The notes under the pieces: generated by a model
What the model was told of the DNA's origin: nothing
Databases searched by the model: none
What the model saw: only the letters and a program-made list of their open reading frames with translations
Shown: in pieces, positions 26,840 through 34,008 of the stretch
Position numbering within the stretch: position 1 is the first letter of the stretch
Layout: each line of letters opens with the position of its first letter
From: an uncultured bacterium
GTDB taxonomy: Bacteria; Bacteroidota; Bacteroidia; Bacteroidales; Bacteroidaceae
Direction: 5' to 3'
NCBI GenBank assembly: GCA_905215345.1
Contig: CAJMPR010000020.1
Span: 1 to 64,000 of the forward strand
Length of the DNA stretch: 64,000 nucleotides
Program-made: the position numbers and the translations under genes

Positions 26840-27991
26840 TTAATGAGATAATTTATTCTCTACAAGTTTAAACAGCTCAAAAGTCAAATAATCCTCAGAC
26901 TGCCCATATAACATCTGATAATCACGACTAATATACAATCCATCTTTATTAACAAAAAAGACATAAGAATTATATATTGCTTCAGGAAATAATGTTTCAC
27001 CTATAATTTGAAAGTCTTTATTCAATATCATAACCGAAAATTTCTTCCTACCATAAACAGCTTTTCCCCACCAATTAATATTATCTTCTAAGGTTATTTT
27101 AGGATAAACAAAACGGTAATAGACTTCCCGATATGGATCATATATCAAATCGCCATAACGCGCTAATTCAAGGTTAAGTTTAGGCCCCTGCTCGGAGCTT
27201 TCCTGCTTTTCTGTCGGAGAATCTATATATAGACTTTTCGCTTTGACTTTCTTAATATTCGAATGGTCAGTTGATGCAATGATAATATCTTCACTCGCAT
27301 AAAAAGAATATACAAATTCTTTCCCATTAAAAGCACGACTAAACCGAGTGTCATTTGCTTCTAACTCATTTTGCGTCAAAATGCCATAAGTCAACGAAAA
27401 ACCTTCACATTTTTTTTGAATCGTATCAATCACCACACTGAGCGGAGTTTGAGTTACAGAATAGAAACGCTCTACAGCATTTTGAGTTATATAGATTCTC
27501 TCATCAATAATAATAGGGGGTATATATGGATGCGAGGAAGGAGTATACGACGGAAGAACTTTATAACCTTTGCTAGTAGTGCCATAAGGTATCTTTTGAA
27601 CAATGTGACAAGCAGTATCTACCTTTATCAATCCGGGATAAGCATACGAAGAAACATATATGTTATCGAAATCTTTAATATAAAAGCCAGTAAGCTGAAC
27701 AACTCCATCAGGCCCTTCAGCATTCAAATTCAACTTAAAAAGAAATTCACTTGTATTTAAGTCATAAAAAAGAATCTGATTAGTACGATAATTAAGAAAA
27801 GACAGATATTCCTTTCCGTTATCATCACTAAACGTATACAAATAGAAAGCATTGTACCTCACATCTGAATCTAAAATGAAACTTTTAACAGATTTCGTTG
27901 ATTCTAAATTATGGTCGTACAAATTCGACGTTTTGTCCTGCTTACATGAAATAAAGAGGAGTAACAATAGAAATGGCAATAAATTCTTCAT
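26840..27991 (-). CDS. DUF4221 propeller-like lipoprotein
   Basis: A 383-aa lipoprotein (lipobox LFISC, Cys at 16). It matches DUF4221 by its N-terminal pattern of repeated strand pairs (GKEYLSFLNYRTNQILFYDL; KLNLNAEGPDGVVQLTGFYI; DNIYVSSYAYPGLIKVD). The family is thought to fold as a beta-propeller on the cell surface or in the periplasm and has no known enzyme activity. It is the first gene of a run of closely spaced minus-strand genes and follows the first NVEALA gene by 108 bp. It lacks an obvious active site, so a binding or sensing role is likely. Confidence 0.85.
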   Translation of the reverse strand: MKNLLPFLLLLLFISCKQDKTSNLYDHNLESTKSVKSFILDSDVRYNAFYLYTFSDDNGKEYLSFLNYRTNQILFYDLNTSEFLFKLNLNAEGPDGVVQLTGFYIKDFDNIYVSSYAYPGLIKVDTACHIVQKIPYGTTSKGYKVLPSYTPSSHPYIPPIIIDERIYITQNAVERFYSVTQTPLSVVIDTIQKKCEGFSLTYGILTQNELEANDTRFSRAFNGKEFVYSFYASEDIIIASTDHSNIKKVKAKSLYIDSPTEKQESSEQGPKLNLELARYGDLIYDPYREVYYRFVYPKITLEDNINWWGKAVYGRKKFSVMILNKDFQIIGETLFPEAIYNSYVFFVNKDGLYISRDYQMLYGQSEDYLTFELFKLVENKLSH

Positions 27992-28099
27992 ATTTCTTCT
28001 TAATGTATAGTATATTATTGAGACTATTTGAAGTAAATGAAGTAAGTAACAAATACTCCAAATAGTCTAAATTTCAACAGATTATAACTAAATCACCTA

Positions 28100-28321
28100 T
28101 TAAAAACCACAAGGACAGATATTTCCACTATCATAATAATTACAAATAGCAGTGTAATCAGCATTTGTATGACAGTAACCATCACCTTCGTAGCGAGCCA
28201 ATGCTTCCACATTAGACAATAGTAAATCAGACATTACATGTGTTGATTGATTTATATAAACACCATAGCCTGCAATTGCAGCAAAAGCTATCATTGTAAC
28301 ATATTTAATAGACTTCTTCAT
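28100..28321 (-). CDS. NVEALA family small exported peptide, four Cys
   Basis: A 73-aa precursor. A basic start and hydrophobic stretch (1-23) are followed by the family motif LLLSNVEALA with NVEALA at 37-42. The tail after the motif is polar, with Cys at 50, 60, 69 and 71 and the ending CPCGF. NVEALA proteins are a Bacteroidales-only family of unknown function. Here the conserved motif sits between the signal and the variable Cys-rich tail, as a processing or recognition site would. Neighbours are a propeller lipoprotein on each side, and a signal peptidase 2.2 kb downstream. Two disulfides are plausible. Start and stop are clear. Confidence 0.88.
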   Translation of the reverse strand: MKKSIKYVTMIAFAAIAGYGVYINQSTHVMSDLLLSNVEALARYEGDGYCHTNADYTAICNYYDSGNICPCGF

Positions 28322-28469
28322 TTTCTTTTAATTTAATAAGATTAATTATGAGATAACAGTTTTATAGCTGTCATCGTTGACAAAGGGTTAAAACACCCAT
28401 TAAATCAAAACAAACTTTGTTTGCTCCAACTTTAAATACTGTGATTATAAAATACTATCTTTGCCACGA

Positions 28470-28558
28470 CCTCCTTTCTTTAGCGGGTTATGGAACAGAT
28501 GGAATAGCTTGCTCCAACAAACATTCACCATCTGTTCCTTTTCTTTATTTGCTTTTTT
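28470..28558 (+). ncRNA. Possible small RNA on the plus strand
   Basis: A -7 box TATCTTTG (28456-28463) is followed by about 30 nt and then a perfect 11-bp stem (28492-28502 GGAACAGATGG pairing with 28528-28538, 25-nt loop) and a T-rich tail to 28558. Both flanking genes run on the minus strand, so this promoter-plus-terminator unit has no gene of its own. The -33 element is weak. It may instead simply end transcription entering from the left. Confidence 0.35.
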
Positions 28559-28564
28559 AAACTA

Positions 28565-29614
28565 TTACATCTTAAATTCCACAATCGGCTCATCACTATT
28601 TACATCCGTAGCCGTAATAACACCCCGTTCCTCATCGACTGAAATTCCATAGATATAACGATCTAAAACATATTTCATTAAAGGTTCTCCCTTTAGACTA
28701 AAGACATAAATATATTGTCCGCCATCGATTTCCTTACCTCTGGGCTGCTGTGACAATTCCTTAAAAGTACGTCCGTGGAAAACCGTATAAATAGCTTGGT
28801 CAGTCACTTGTATATCGCTAAAACCCATTATACCGACAGGGATACCATACCCTTGGGAAACTTTGAACTCTGGCTCGTTATGCGGACCGATTCGTACGGT
28901 CTGTGTACTGTCCTTCAAATTATAGATTTCAAGGACTTCCCCCAACTGGGTAGCAGCAGCCAATACACCATTTTTAGGATTATAATCAATAAAGCTACGC
29001 CACGCCTGCGCCAATGCAGGGCGCGAACGTTCCAAAGCCTCTTCCTTAGCAGTAGGGATATTACCGAACTTGCGAAGCAGTTCTCCCTTACTATTGACCA
29101 AACAGAAACGATTATCTCCTGAATAATCAGGAATAATAAAGGTGGAATCATCGTACTGTACAAAATCCAAAGCACGAAGGATTTCTTTGTCCAGTGACAC
29201 CGCTTCATCACGAAGCAGCGAGTCACCGGATTCAGAGAAAACAACCCTAGTTAATTCGTTTTTATTAGCATCCAACATCCACAAATTATGCCCATTCCAT
29301 CGAAAGTTTTCAGCAGAGAGCATGTCAACCGGTGAATCACCACGCTTACCATAAGAGGCAAGATAGTTCCCATCGGGATAAGTGAACATTTGGAAAAAAT
29401 AATCTGTACCATGCAAATCAAGCACTACTGCCCTGTCATCTTGTATCCGTATGCGAAAAGGATAACGGAATACACCTGTATCCAACGGGATTACCTGTCC
29501 CTCCAACTTCATCGTTTCCGGAAAATCGGAATAAAGAATACCTTTGCCGACAGGTACTGAAGTACATGCAGCCAGCAAGACAAGTAGGAGTAATATGTTA
29601 ATAGGATTCTTCAA
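28565..29614 (-). CDS. BF3164-type (TolB-like) six-bladed propeller lipoprotein
   Basis: A 349-aa lipoprotein (lipobox LLAACTS, Cys at 17). The repeated strand patterns (VVLDLHGTDYFFQMF; SYGKRGDSPVDML; NLWMLDANKNELTRV; GELLRKFGNIP) match the BF3164/TolB-like propeller lipoproteins of Bacteroides. These have no known enzyme activity and regularly sit beside NVEALA genes. The start codon lies inside the end of the second NVEALA gene (17-bp overlap), which points to translational coupling of peptide and propeller. I infer a binding role for the matching peptide. Confidence 0.87.
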   Translation of the reverse strand: MKNPINILLLLVLLAACTSVPVGKGILYSDFPETMKLEGQVIPLDTGVFRYPFRIRIQDDRAVVLDLHGTDYFFQMFTYPDGNYLASYGKRGDSPVDMLSAENFRWNGHNLWMLDANKNELTRVVFSESGDSLLRDEAVSLDKEILRALDFVQYDDSTFIIPDYSGDNRFCLVNSKGELLRKFGNIPTAKEEALERSRPALAQAWRSFIDYNPKNGVLAAATQLGEVLEIYNLKDSTQTVRIGPHNEPEFKVSQGYGIPVGIMGFSDIQVTDQAIYTVFHGRTFKELSQQPRGKEIDGGQYIYVFSLKGEPLMKYVLDRYIYGISVDEERGVITATDVNSDEPIVEFKM

Positions 29615-29846
29615 GACTATAATGACCTGTTACAGCGTAAACCTTTACATGATCCTCCGGACAATCCACCGAACCAGTTCCAACACAACGAATAGCACCT
29701 CCCCATTCATCAGATGCCAAAGCATCTATATTCTCCAACATCAGACTCTGTAATTCATCTTTTCCTGAATCTAATTGAAAAAATGTAACTACTGTTGCAG
29801 CTAAAAACAAAGAGATAAGCAATACTTTCTTTTTCATGTTTTTCAT
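29598..29846 (-). CDS. NVEALA family small exported peptide, second copy
   Basis: An 82-aa precursor starting at MKNMKKK (29846); MKKKV at 29837 is the alternative. A longer reading from 29909 is excluded because the promoter -7 box lies at 29895-29902. The signal helix is about 4-23. The family motif appears as LMLENIDALA (NVEALA varied to NIDALA), followed by a polar tail with two Cys (CVGTGSVDC) and an acidic end. The 3' end overlaps the propeller gene by 17 bp. It shares only the motif region with the other NVEALA peptide 1.3 kb away; the tails differ in length and Cys pattern. Confidence 0.85.
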   Translation of the reverse strand: MKNMKKKVLLISLFLAATVVTFFQLDSGKDELQSLMLENIDALASDEWGGAIRCVGTGSVDCPEDHVKVYAVTGHYSLEESY

Positions 29847-29894
29847 ACTTGTGATGTTTTTCAGATTAATAATTCTGCTTCTTAAATAGTACAT

Positions 29895-29926
29895 CAAAAA
29901 TAGCGGCAATAAAAGACATATCGAAA
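29895..29926 (-). promoter_or_regulatory. Promoter for the NVEALA-propeller pair
   Basis: On the minus strand TTTC (29923-29926), a 20-bp spacer and TATTTTTG (29895-29902) fit the Bacteroides promoter with one mismatch at -33. A tandem 10-bp repeat lies just upstream. Transcription would begin near 29888. Confidence 0.65.
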
Positions 29927-29932
29927 TTTATT

Positions 29933-29984
29933 GTCTGACAAAGTCTGACAAACGCTCATTTTTCACCGTATCAGACTTTGTCAG
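29933..29984 (-). promoter_or_regulatory. Tandem direct repeat and inverted copy, candidate operator
   Basis: Reading the plus strand, GTCTGACAAA occurs twice in tandem (29933-29942, 29943-29952). An inverted copy lies at 29971-29984; its 14 bp are the exact reverse complement of 29935-29948. Winged-helix regulators of the OmpR/PhoB type bind tandem repeats with 10-11-bp period placed next to the -35 region. The tandem here ends 7 bp upstream of the -33 element, and a winged-helix gene starts just beyond. The same DNA could also fold as a hairpin downstream of the regulator gene. Confidence 0.6.
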
Positions 29985-29999
29985 GCTACACAGCAAGCA

Positions 30000-31073
30000 C
30001 TATTTAATAGAACATTTCTTTGATGAAATGGGGATTTTTAATTGATAAGCAAGATTACCGTTTTCAATTGTTGAACCTGAGACTTTAGACAGATAGTTGC
30101 GTAACCTTTTGATAGCAGTATGTACCCTCTCCGATGTACCCGTACCATCCGGCCACAATAAATCCATAATTTCATTCATGGACAGTTTATAATCTTGCGC
30201 ATCTAAAAGACCTTGCAATAAAGTGGCTGGCAGAGCGGTTAGTTTCACTTCAACAGCAGAGTTTTTTAAAATCATAGAGTCCGCATCAAAAAAGCAATTT
30301 TCTTCCAACTGATAGATATGTGATTGACTTCTATCCATAGCAATCACAGGTATTTCTTGGATAAAAAAACGATGATAAAGCCGAATCACAAACTCCTGTA
30401 TAAAGAATAACAAAAGACAAGCAACGACCAAAGCACTTAATAAAATCTTATCCTTCAAAGTAAGAACCTTCCACCAAGGAGAATATGCGTATCCGGTTAC
30501 ACCAACCTCGCACCTATATCCTAAATAGCAAGATACGAGACTATCCGATTTCGATAAATAAGATGAATCATTCGAATACGTGTAAGTCTCATGTTCCCAC
30601 CAGTCTGCTACGGATACACGCACTATGGTCTTTCCCGGAAATTTTACTTCCGTCAATAATCGGTTCCATATCAGACCTAAAGAATCAGCTTTCAAAGGAC
30701 ATTTATCTAAAAGATAAGAACATAAACTCCTCTCGTCTGAAGACCGAATTATGTTACGGGTATGCTTTTCATAAGGAATAACAAAATTCTTTTTACCATA
30801 TTCGGTTTCCATAGTAGCTATTATTGGCTCTTTATGCCTATCATTGGCATCTATTACGGACAAGTGTACATTTCCTTTCGAAAAAAAATATACCTCTACT
30901 TTATTTCGCTTTTGCACCTCTTCTGTCAAAGCCTCATAAAAAGTATCACGAGCTTGCACCTCCCAATATTCTTTCTTATTTTCATACAAGAAATATCCGG
31001 TAATACAAGCCGCTATGGCACCTATAACTATATACATCAATAGTAGTTCTAAATTCTCTCTCTCCTTTTTCAT
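30000..31073 (-). CDS. Membrane-anchored winged-helix regulator
   Basis: A 357-aa protein with two transmembrane helices (about 11-30 and 208-231), a periplasmic domain of about 175 residues between them, and a C-terminal cytoplasmic winged-helix DNA-binding domain of the OmpR/PhoB type at about 265-345 (LTALPATLLQGLL; SMNEIMDLLWPDG; RVHTAIKRLRNYLSKV). This is the ToxR/CadC idea with the DNA-binding domain at the other end: one protein that senses outside and binds DNA inside. The periplasmic sequence has several Cys. It lies directly upstream of the NVEALA-propeller pair and of the tandem repeat at 29933-29952, its likely binding site. Signal unknown; a peptide is an attractive guess. Confidence 0.82.
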   Translation of the reverse strand: MKKERENLELLLMYIVIGAIAACITGYFLYENKKEYWEVQARDTFYEALTEEVQKRNKVEVYFFSKGNVHLSVIDANDRHKEPIIATMETEYGKKNFVIPYEKHTRNIIRSSDERSLCSYLLDKCPLKADSLGLIWNRLLTEVKFPGKTIVRVSVADWWEHETYTYSNDSSYLSKSDSLVSCYLGYRCEVGVTGYAYSPWWKVLTLKDKILLSALVVACLLLFFIQEFVIRLYHRFFIQEIPVIAMDRSQSHIYQLEENCFFDADSMILKNSAVEVKLTALPATLLQGLLDAQDYKLSMNEIMDLLWPDGTGTSERVHTAIKRLRNYLSKVSGSTIENGNLAYQLKIPISSKKCSIK

Positions 31074-31821
31074 TCTGTGTTCAAATATGATTTATCAATA
31101 GAAATATATATCATACTAACTGCAAATGTAAGCCATTATAAAATATGAAGGTAATTACTATGTTACATATTCTTTTACTTATATTACATAAACGATACAA
31201 ACCAGCAAAAACCATATAATTCCCTGTTAAATAGCAAAAAGAAAGCACAATTACTAAATACATAACTTACGGCATCGCCCAAAAGAGACGAAATAGAGAA
31301 TTGTGGTATAAAGTAAGAATATCTATAACATATTTCTGCATAACATTCCACTTTTATACAATGAAAGAATAAAGATATTAACTTCGTACCAGCAATTCAT
31401 TTACTTTACAGCGGCAGGAAGTTAATATTGAGAAAAGAAGAAGTTAACTTCATCTACGATGAACAGTTAATTACTTTACGCCAAACATACAAAGCTTCTA
31501 CGATGAACGGAATAAAGGAAAGAACAAAGAAGATTCTACAATCTATTAGAAGAACACCAAAACGCATAAATCACTAATAGCATACTAATTACAAAAATCC
31601 ATTTGCAATTTTAAAACATCATAAGGTACCGGACGTAAATAACGCACTCTAAAGTGACTAAAAACACAAAAAGTCAAAAAGACAGGCTGAGAAGCTGTTT
31701 GGAATTTTATCATTATCTTTTTTAGAGAGATTATTCGACCTTCTGAATACTTATATATATAAAAACGAGGATGTATCCGCAGTGGACACATCCTCATTTT
31801 TTTTATATATCTATTCTCCGC
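31074..31821. other. Gene-free spacer, 748 bp
   Basis: No credible gene. It is A+T rich and contains short direct repeats: CTACGATGAACRG occurs near 31453 and 31498, and TTACTTTAC near 31401 and 31471. These may be remnants of a decayed element. The right end holds the nagB terminator. A 70-codon reading on the minus strand (31585-31797) runs through that terminator and is not credible. Confidence 0.5.
31767..31795 (-). terminator. Terminator of nagB
   Basis: Stem GAGGATGTATCC pairs with 31784-31795 (11 of 12 pairs, 5-nt loop). On the minus strand it is followed by GTTTTTAT, a U tract; on the plus strand by a T run, so it could act in both directions. It lies 27 bp after the nagB stop. Confidence 0.8.
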
Positions 31822-32634
31822 TTACTTCAGCAACGAAGCCGGTTCAAGATGTTCCGCTTCGATGTCCTTGAAGTAGCGGTAAGTACCTACCTTCAACTCT
31901 ACCGTAGCGGCATCGTCACAAACGATAATACCCTTTTCGTGCATTTGCAGGGCACTGATTGTCCACATCTGCATAACAGGACCTTCTACTGCATGATAAA
32001 GCGCACGAGCCTTGTTATGACCGTTTACGATAATCATTACTTCGCGGGCGCTAAGTACAGTACCCACGCCTACTGTCAACGATGTTTTAGGCACTTTGTT
32101 AACGTCGTTATCAAAGAAACGGGAGTTAGCTATAATAGTGTCGGTAGTCAATGTTTTCTGGCGGGTGCGTGAAGACAAAGAAGAACCCGGTTCGTTGAAA
32201 GCGATGTGACCGTCAGGACCGATACCGCCCATGAACAAGTCGATGCCACCGTAAGATTTAATTTTTTCTTCATAACGAGCACATTCAGCATCCAAGTCGG
32301 CAGCATTACCGTTCAGGATATTGGTATTTTCCGGCTTGATATCGATATGGCTGAAGAAGTTGTTCCACATAAAAGAATAATAGCTTTCAGGATGTTCTTT
32401 CGGCAATCCTACGTACTCGTCCATGTTGAAGGTCACAACATTCTGGAAAGACACGATACCCTTTTTGTTCAGGTCGATTAATCCTTTGTACATGCCCAGA
32501 GGCGAAGAGCCCGTAGGACATCCCAATACAAACGGTTTCTCAGGGGTCGGATTAGCGGCCTTGATTTTAGCAGCTACATAATGTGCCGCCCACTGTGATA
32601 CGGATTGATAATCCGGCTGGATGATTAGTCTCAT
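31822..32634 (-). CDS. nagB: Glucosamine-6-phosphate deaminase
   Basis: A 270-aa cytoplasmic enzyme that converts glucosamine 6-phosphate to fructose 6-phosphate and ammonia. Hallmarks: LGCPTGSSPLGMY near 38-50 for phosphate binding, FNMDEYVGL with the catalytic Asp near 72, and GGIGPDGHIAFNEPGSS holding the Asp-His-Glu triad near 141-148. Full length for the hexameric NagB family. It is followed by a strong terminator and preceded by an inverted-repeat element that separates it from the flavodiiron gene. It opens amino sugars to glycolysis and may work with the ROK-MFS-SIS operon 2.7 kb away on the other strand. Confidence 0.97.
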   Translation of the reverse strand: MRLIIQPDYQSVSQWAAHYVAAKIKAANPTPEKPFVLGCPTGSSPLGMYKGLIDLNKKGIVSFQNVVTFNMDEYVGLPKEHPESYYSFMWNNFFSHIDIKPENTNILNGNAADLDAECARYEEKIKSYGGIDLFMGGIGPDGHIAFNEPGSSLSSRTRQKTLTTDTIIANSRFFDNDVNKVPKTSLTVGVGTVLSAREVMIIVNGHNKARALYHAVEGPVMQMWTISALQMHEKGIIVCDDAATVELKVGTYRYFKDIEAEHLEPASLLK

Positions 32635-32668
32635 TACGATTATTTTTATCAGGTTAATAAAATGAATT

Positions 32669-32750
32669 TAGTGGTTAGTGATGAGTGATTAGTGATGAGT
32701 GGGCTGCGCTTTTACCGCATAAAAACTAATCACTTATCACTTATCACTCA
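32669..32750. repeat. Inverted-repeat element with tandem-repeat arms and GCGCAGCCC core
   Basis: The left arm iterates TTAGTGATGAG (32669-32700), the core (32701-32726) begins GGGCTGCGC and contains ACCGCATAAAAAC, and the right arm iterates ATCACTT (32727-32750). The arms are complementary. It fills the gap between the flavodiiron and nagB genes and reaches into the flavodiiron stop codon. The core is related to the element at 44405. Confidence 0.7.
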
Positions 32751-33947
32751 TTTTCTCTCTTTTTTTAAACGCTCCGCCATGGCACGAGCCAGGTTCTCAC
32801 ATTGTTCATAGGTTATATCTTTCATGGCTTGTTTCATTTCTACCGGATCGCCTACGATTTCGAACTTGCTCTTTTCGGCAAATTCGCCCATGCGCTTCAC
32901 GGCAGCACCCGCCCAACAGAAAGAGCCGAAATAGCCCAAATAACGGCCTTTTACTTCACGCACCAATATCTTGGACAAGAGCGACTCTACTTCCGGAAAA
33001 ATCTGGTTACTGTAAGTAGGACTGCCGATAATCAAGCCTCGATACTTGAATATATCCGCTATGATATACGAAGGATGACTCTTGCTGACATTGTGCAACA
33101 CGATATTTTTGATACCCTGCACCGAAAGTTCGGCAGCAATCGCCTCCGCCATCTGTTCCGTATTGCCATACATGGAACCGTAAGCAATCACCACACCTTC
33201 TTCGGCGGCATAGCGGCTCAGCCTGTCATAAATGCTTATCACCTTAGCGATATTGTCCGTCCAAACCGGTCCGTGAGTAGAGCAAATGGTAGAAATAGGC
33301 AGTCCGCCCAACTTCGCCAACGCCTTTTGTACCGGAGAGCCGTATTTACCGACAATGTTAGAGTAATAGCGCACCATTTCATCCCAATAGTGGTCGAGAT
33401 TGATGCGAGTATCCAGATACCCCCCGTCCAATGTTCCGAAACATCCGAAACCGTCACCGGAGAAAAGCACGCCATCCGTTTCATCGAAAGTCATCATCGT
33501 TTCAGGCCAATGTACCATCGGCGTCATATAGAAACGAAGTTTATGATGTCCTAAAGCCAGGAAATCTTCATCCTTCACCATGTACTGCTCGCCTGTTACA
33601 CCATAAAAGCCTTCGATCATGCCGAAAGTCTGCTTGTTGCCAACGATGATTATATCGGGATAATGCTGTTTTATAAGACGGATAGAGCCGGAATGATCCG
33701 GTTCCATATGATTGATAATAAGATATTGTATGGGGCGTTCGCCAATGATGCTTTTAATTTTACGAAGATATACCTCAAAGTAACAGATATCTACCGTATC
33801 AATCAACGCTACTGTTTCATCGTCTATCAAATATGAATTGTAAGAGACTCCGTAAGGTAATGGCCACATGCCTTCAAACAAATGTTTATTACGGTCATTC
33901 ACTCCCACGTAGTGGATTTTTCCTTTTATCACTGTTTTTGGGTTCAT
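32748..33947 (-). CDS. Flavodiiron protein (FprA-type flavoprotein)
   Basis: A 399-aa soluble protein with the two classic domains. The N-terminal metallo-beta-lactamase-like domain carries the diiron ligands HMEPDH (near 80-85), VHWPE (His near 147), SGDGFG (Asp near 166) and STHGP (His near 225). The C-terminal flavodoxin domain (from about 252) starts with the FMN loop YGSMYGNTEQM. The family reduces oxygen to water or nitric oxide to nitrous oxide, protecting anaerobes from brief exposure. It would take electrons from rubredoxin or a similar partner not seen in this window. It has its own -7 box upstream. Confidence 0.95.
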   Translation of the reverse strand: MNPKTVIKGKIHYVGVNDRNKHLFEGMWPLPYGVSYNSYLIDDETVALIDTVDICYFEVYLRKIKSIIGERPIQYLIINHMEPDHSGSIRLIKQHYPDIIIVGNKQTFGMIEGFYGVTGEQYMVKDEDFLALGHHKLRFYMTPMVHWPETMMTFDETDGVLFSGDGFGCFGTLDGGYLDTRINLDHYWDEMVRYYSNIVGKYGSPVQKALAKLGGLPISTICSTHGPVWTDNIAKVISIYDRLSRYAAEEGVVIAYGSMYGNTEQMAEAIAAELSVQGIKNIVLHNVSKSHPSYIIADIFKYRGLIIGSPTYSNQIFPEVESLLSKILVREVKGRYLGYFGSFCWAGAAVKRMGEFAEKSKFEIVGDPVEMKQAMKDITYEQCENLARAMAERLKKERK

Positions 33948-33989
33948 TATTATTATCTAATTTAGATTGATTCCATATTCATGCAGCGG

Positions 33990-33997
33990 CAAAAATA
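33990..33997 (-). promoter_or_regulatory. -7 box for the flavodiiron gene
   Basis: On the minus strand TATTTTTG is an exact -7 match about 43 bp upstream of the start codon. No clear -33 at normal spacing. Confidence 0.5.
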
Positions 33998-34008
33998 AGT
34001 CTTTTTTC

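Noticed and set aside
28100..29846. Lanthipeptide or other modified bacteriocin cluster
   Set aside because: No lanthionine synthetase, radical SAM maturase, YcaO or peptidase-containing ABC exporter is nearby; the YhcC-like radical SAM gene at 34009 is a conserved stand-alone type.
29847..29909. Longer start for the second NVEALA peptide
   Set aside because: The added codons cover the -7 box at 29895-29902, and MKNMKKK at 29846 is a normal signal-peptide start.
31585..31797. 70-codon open frame in the spacer before nagB
   Set aside because: It runs through the nagB terminator hairpin and has no start context or domain.
32802..33554. 250-codon open frame on the plus strand inside the flavodiiron gene
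   Set aside because: Antisense to a gene with all diiron ligands present.
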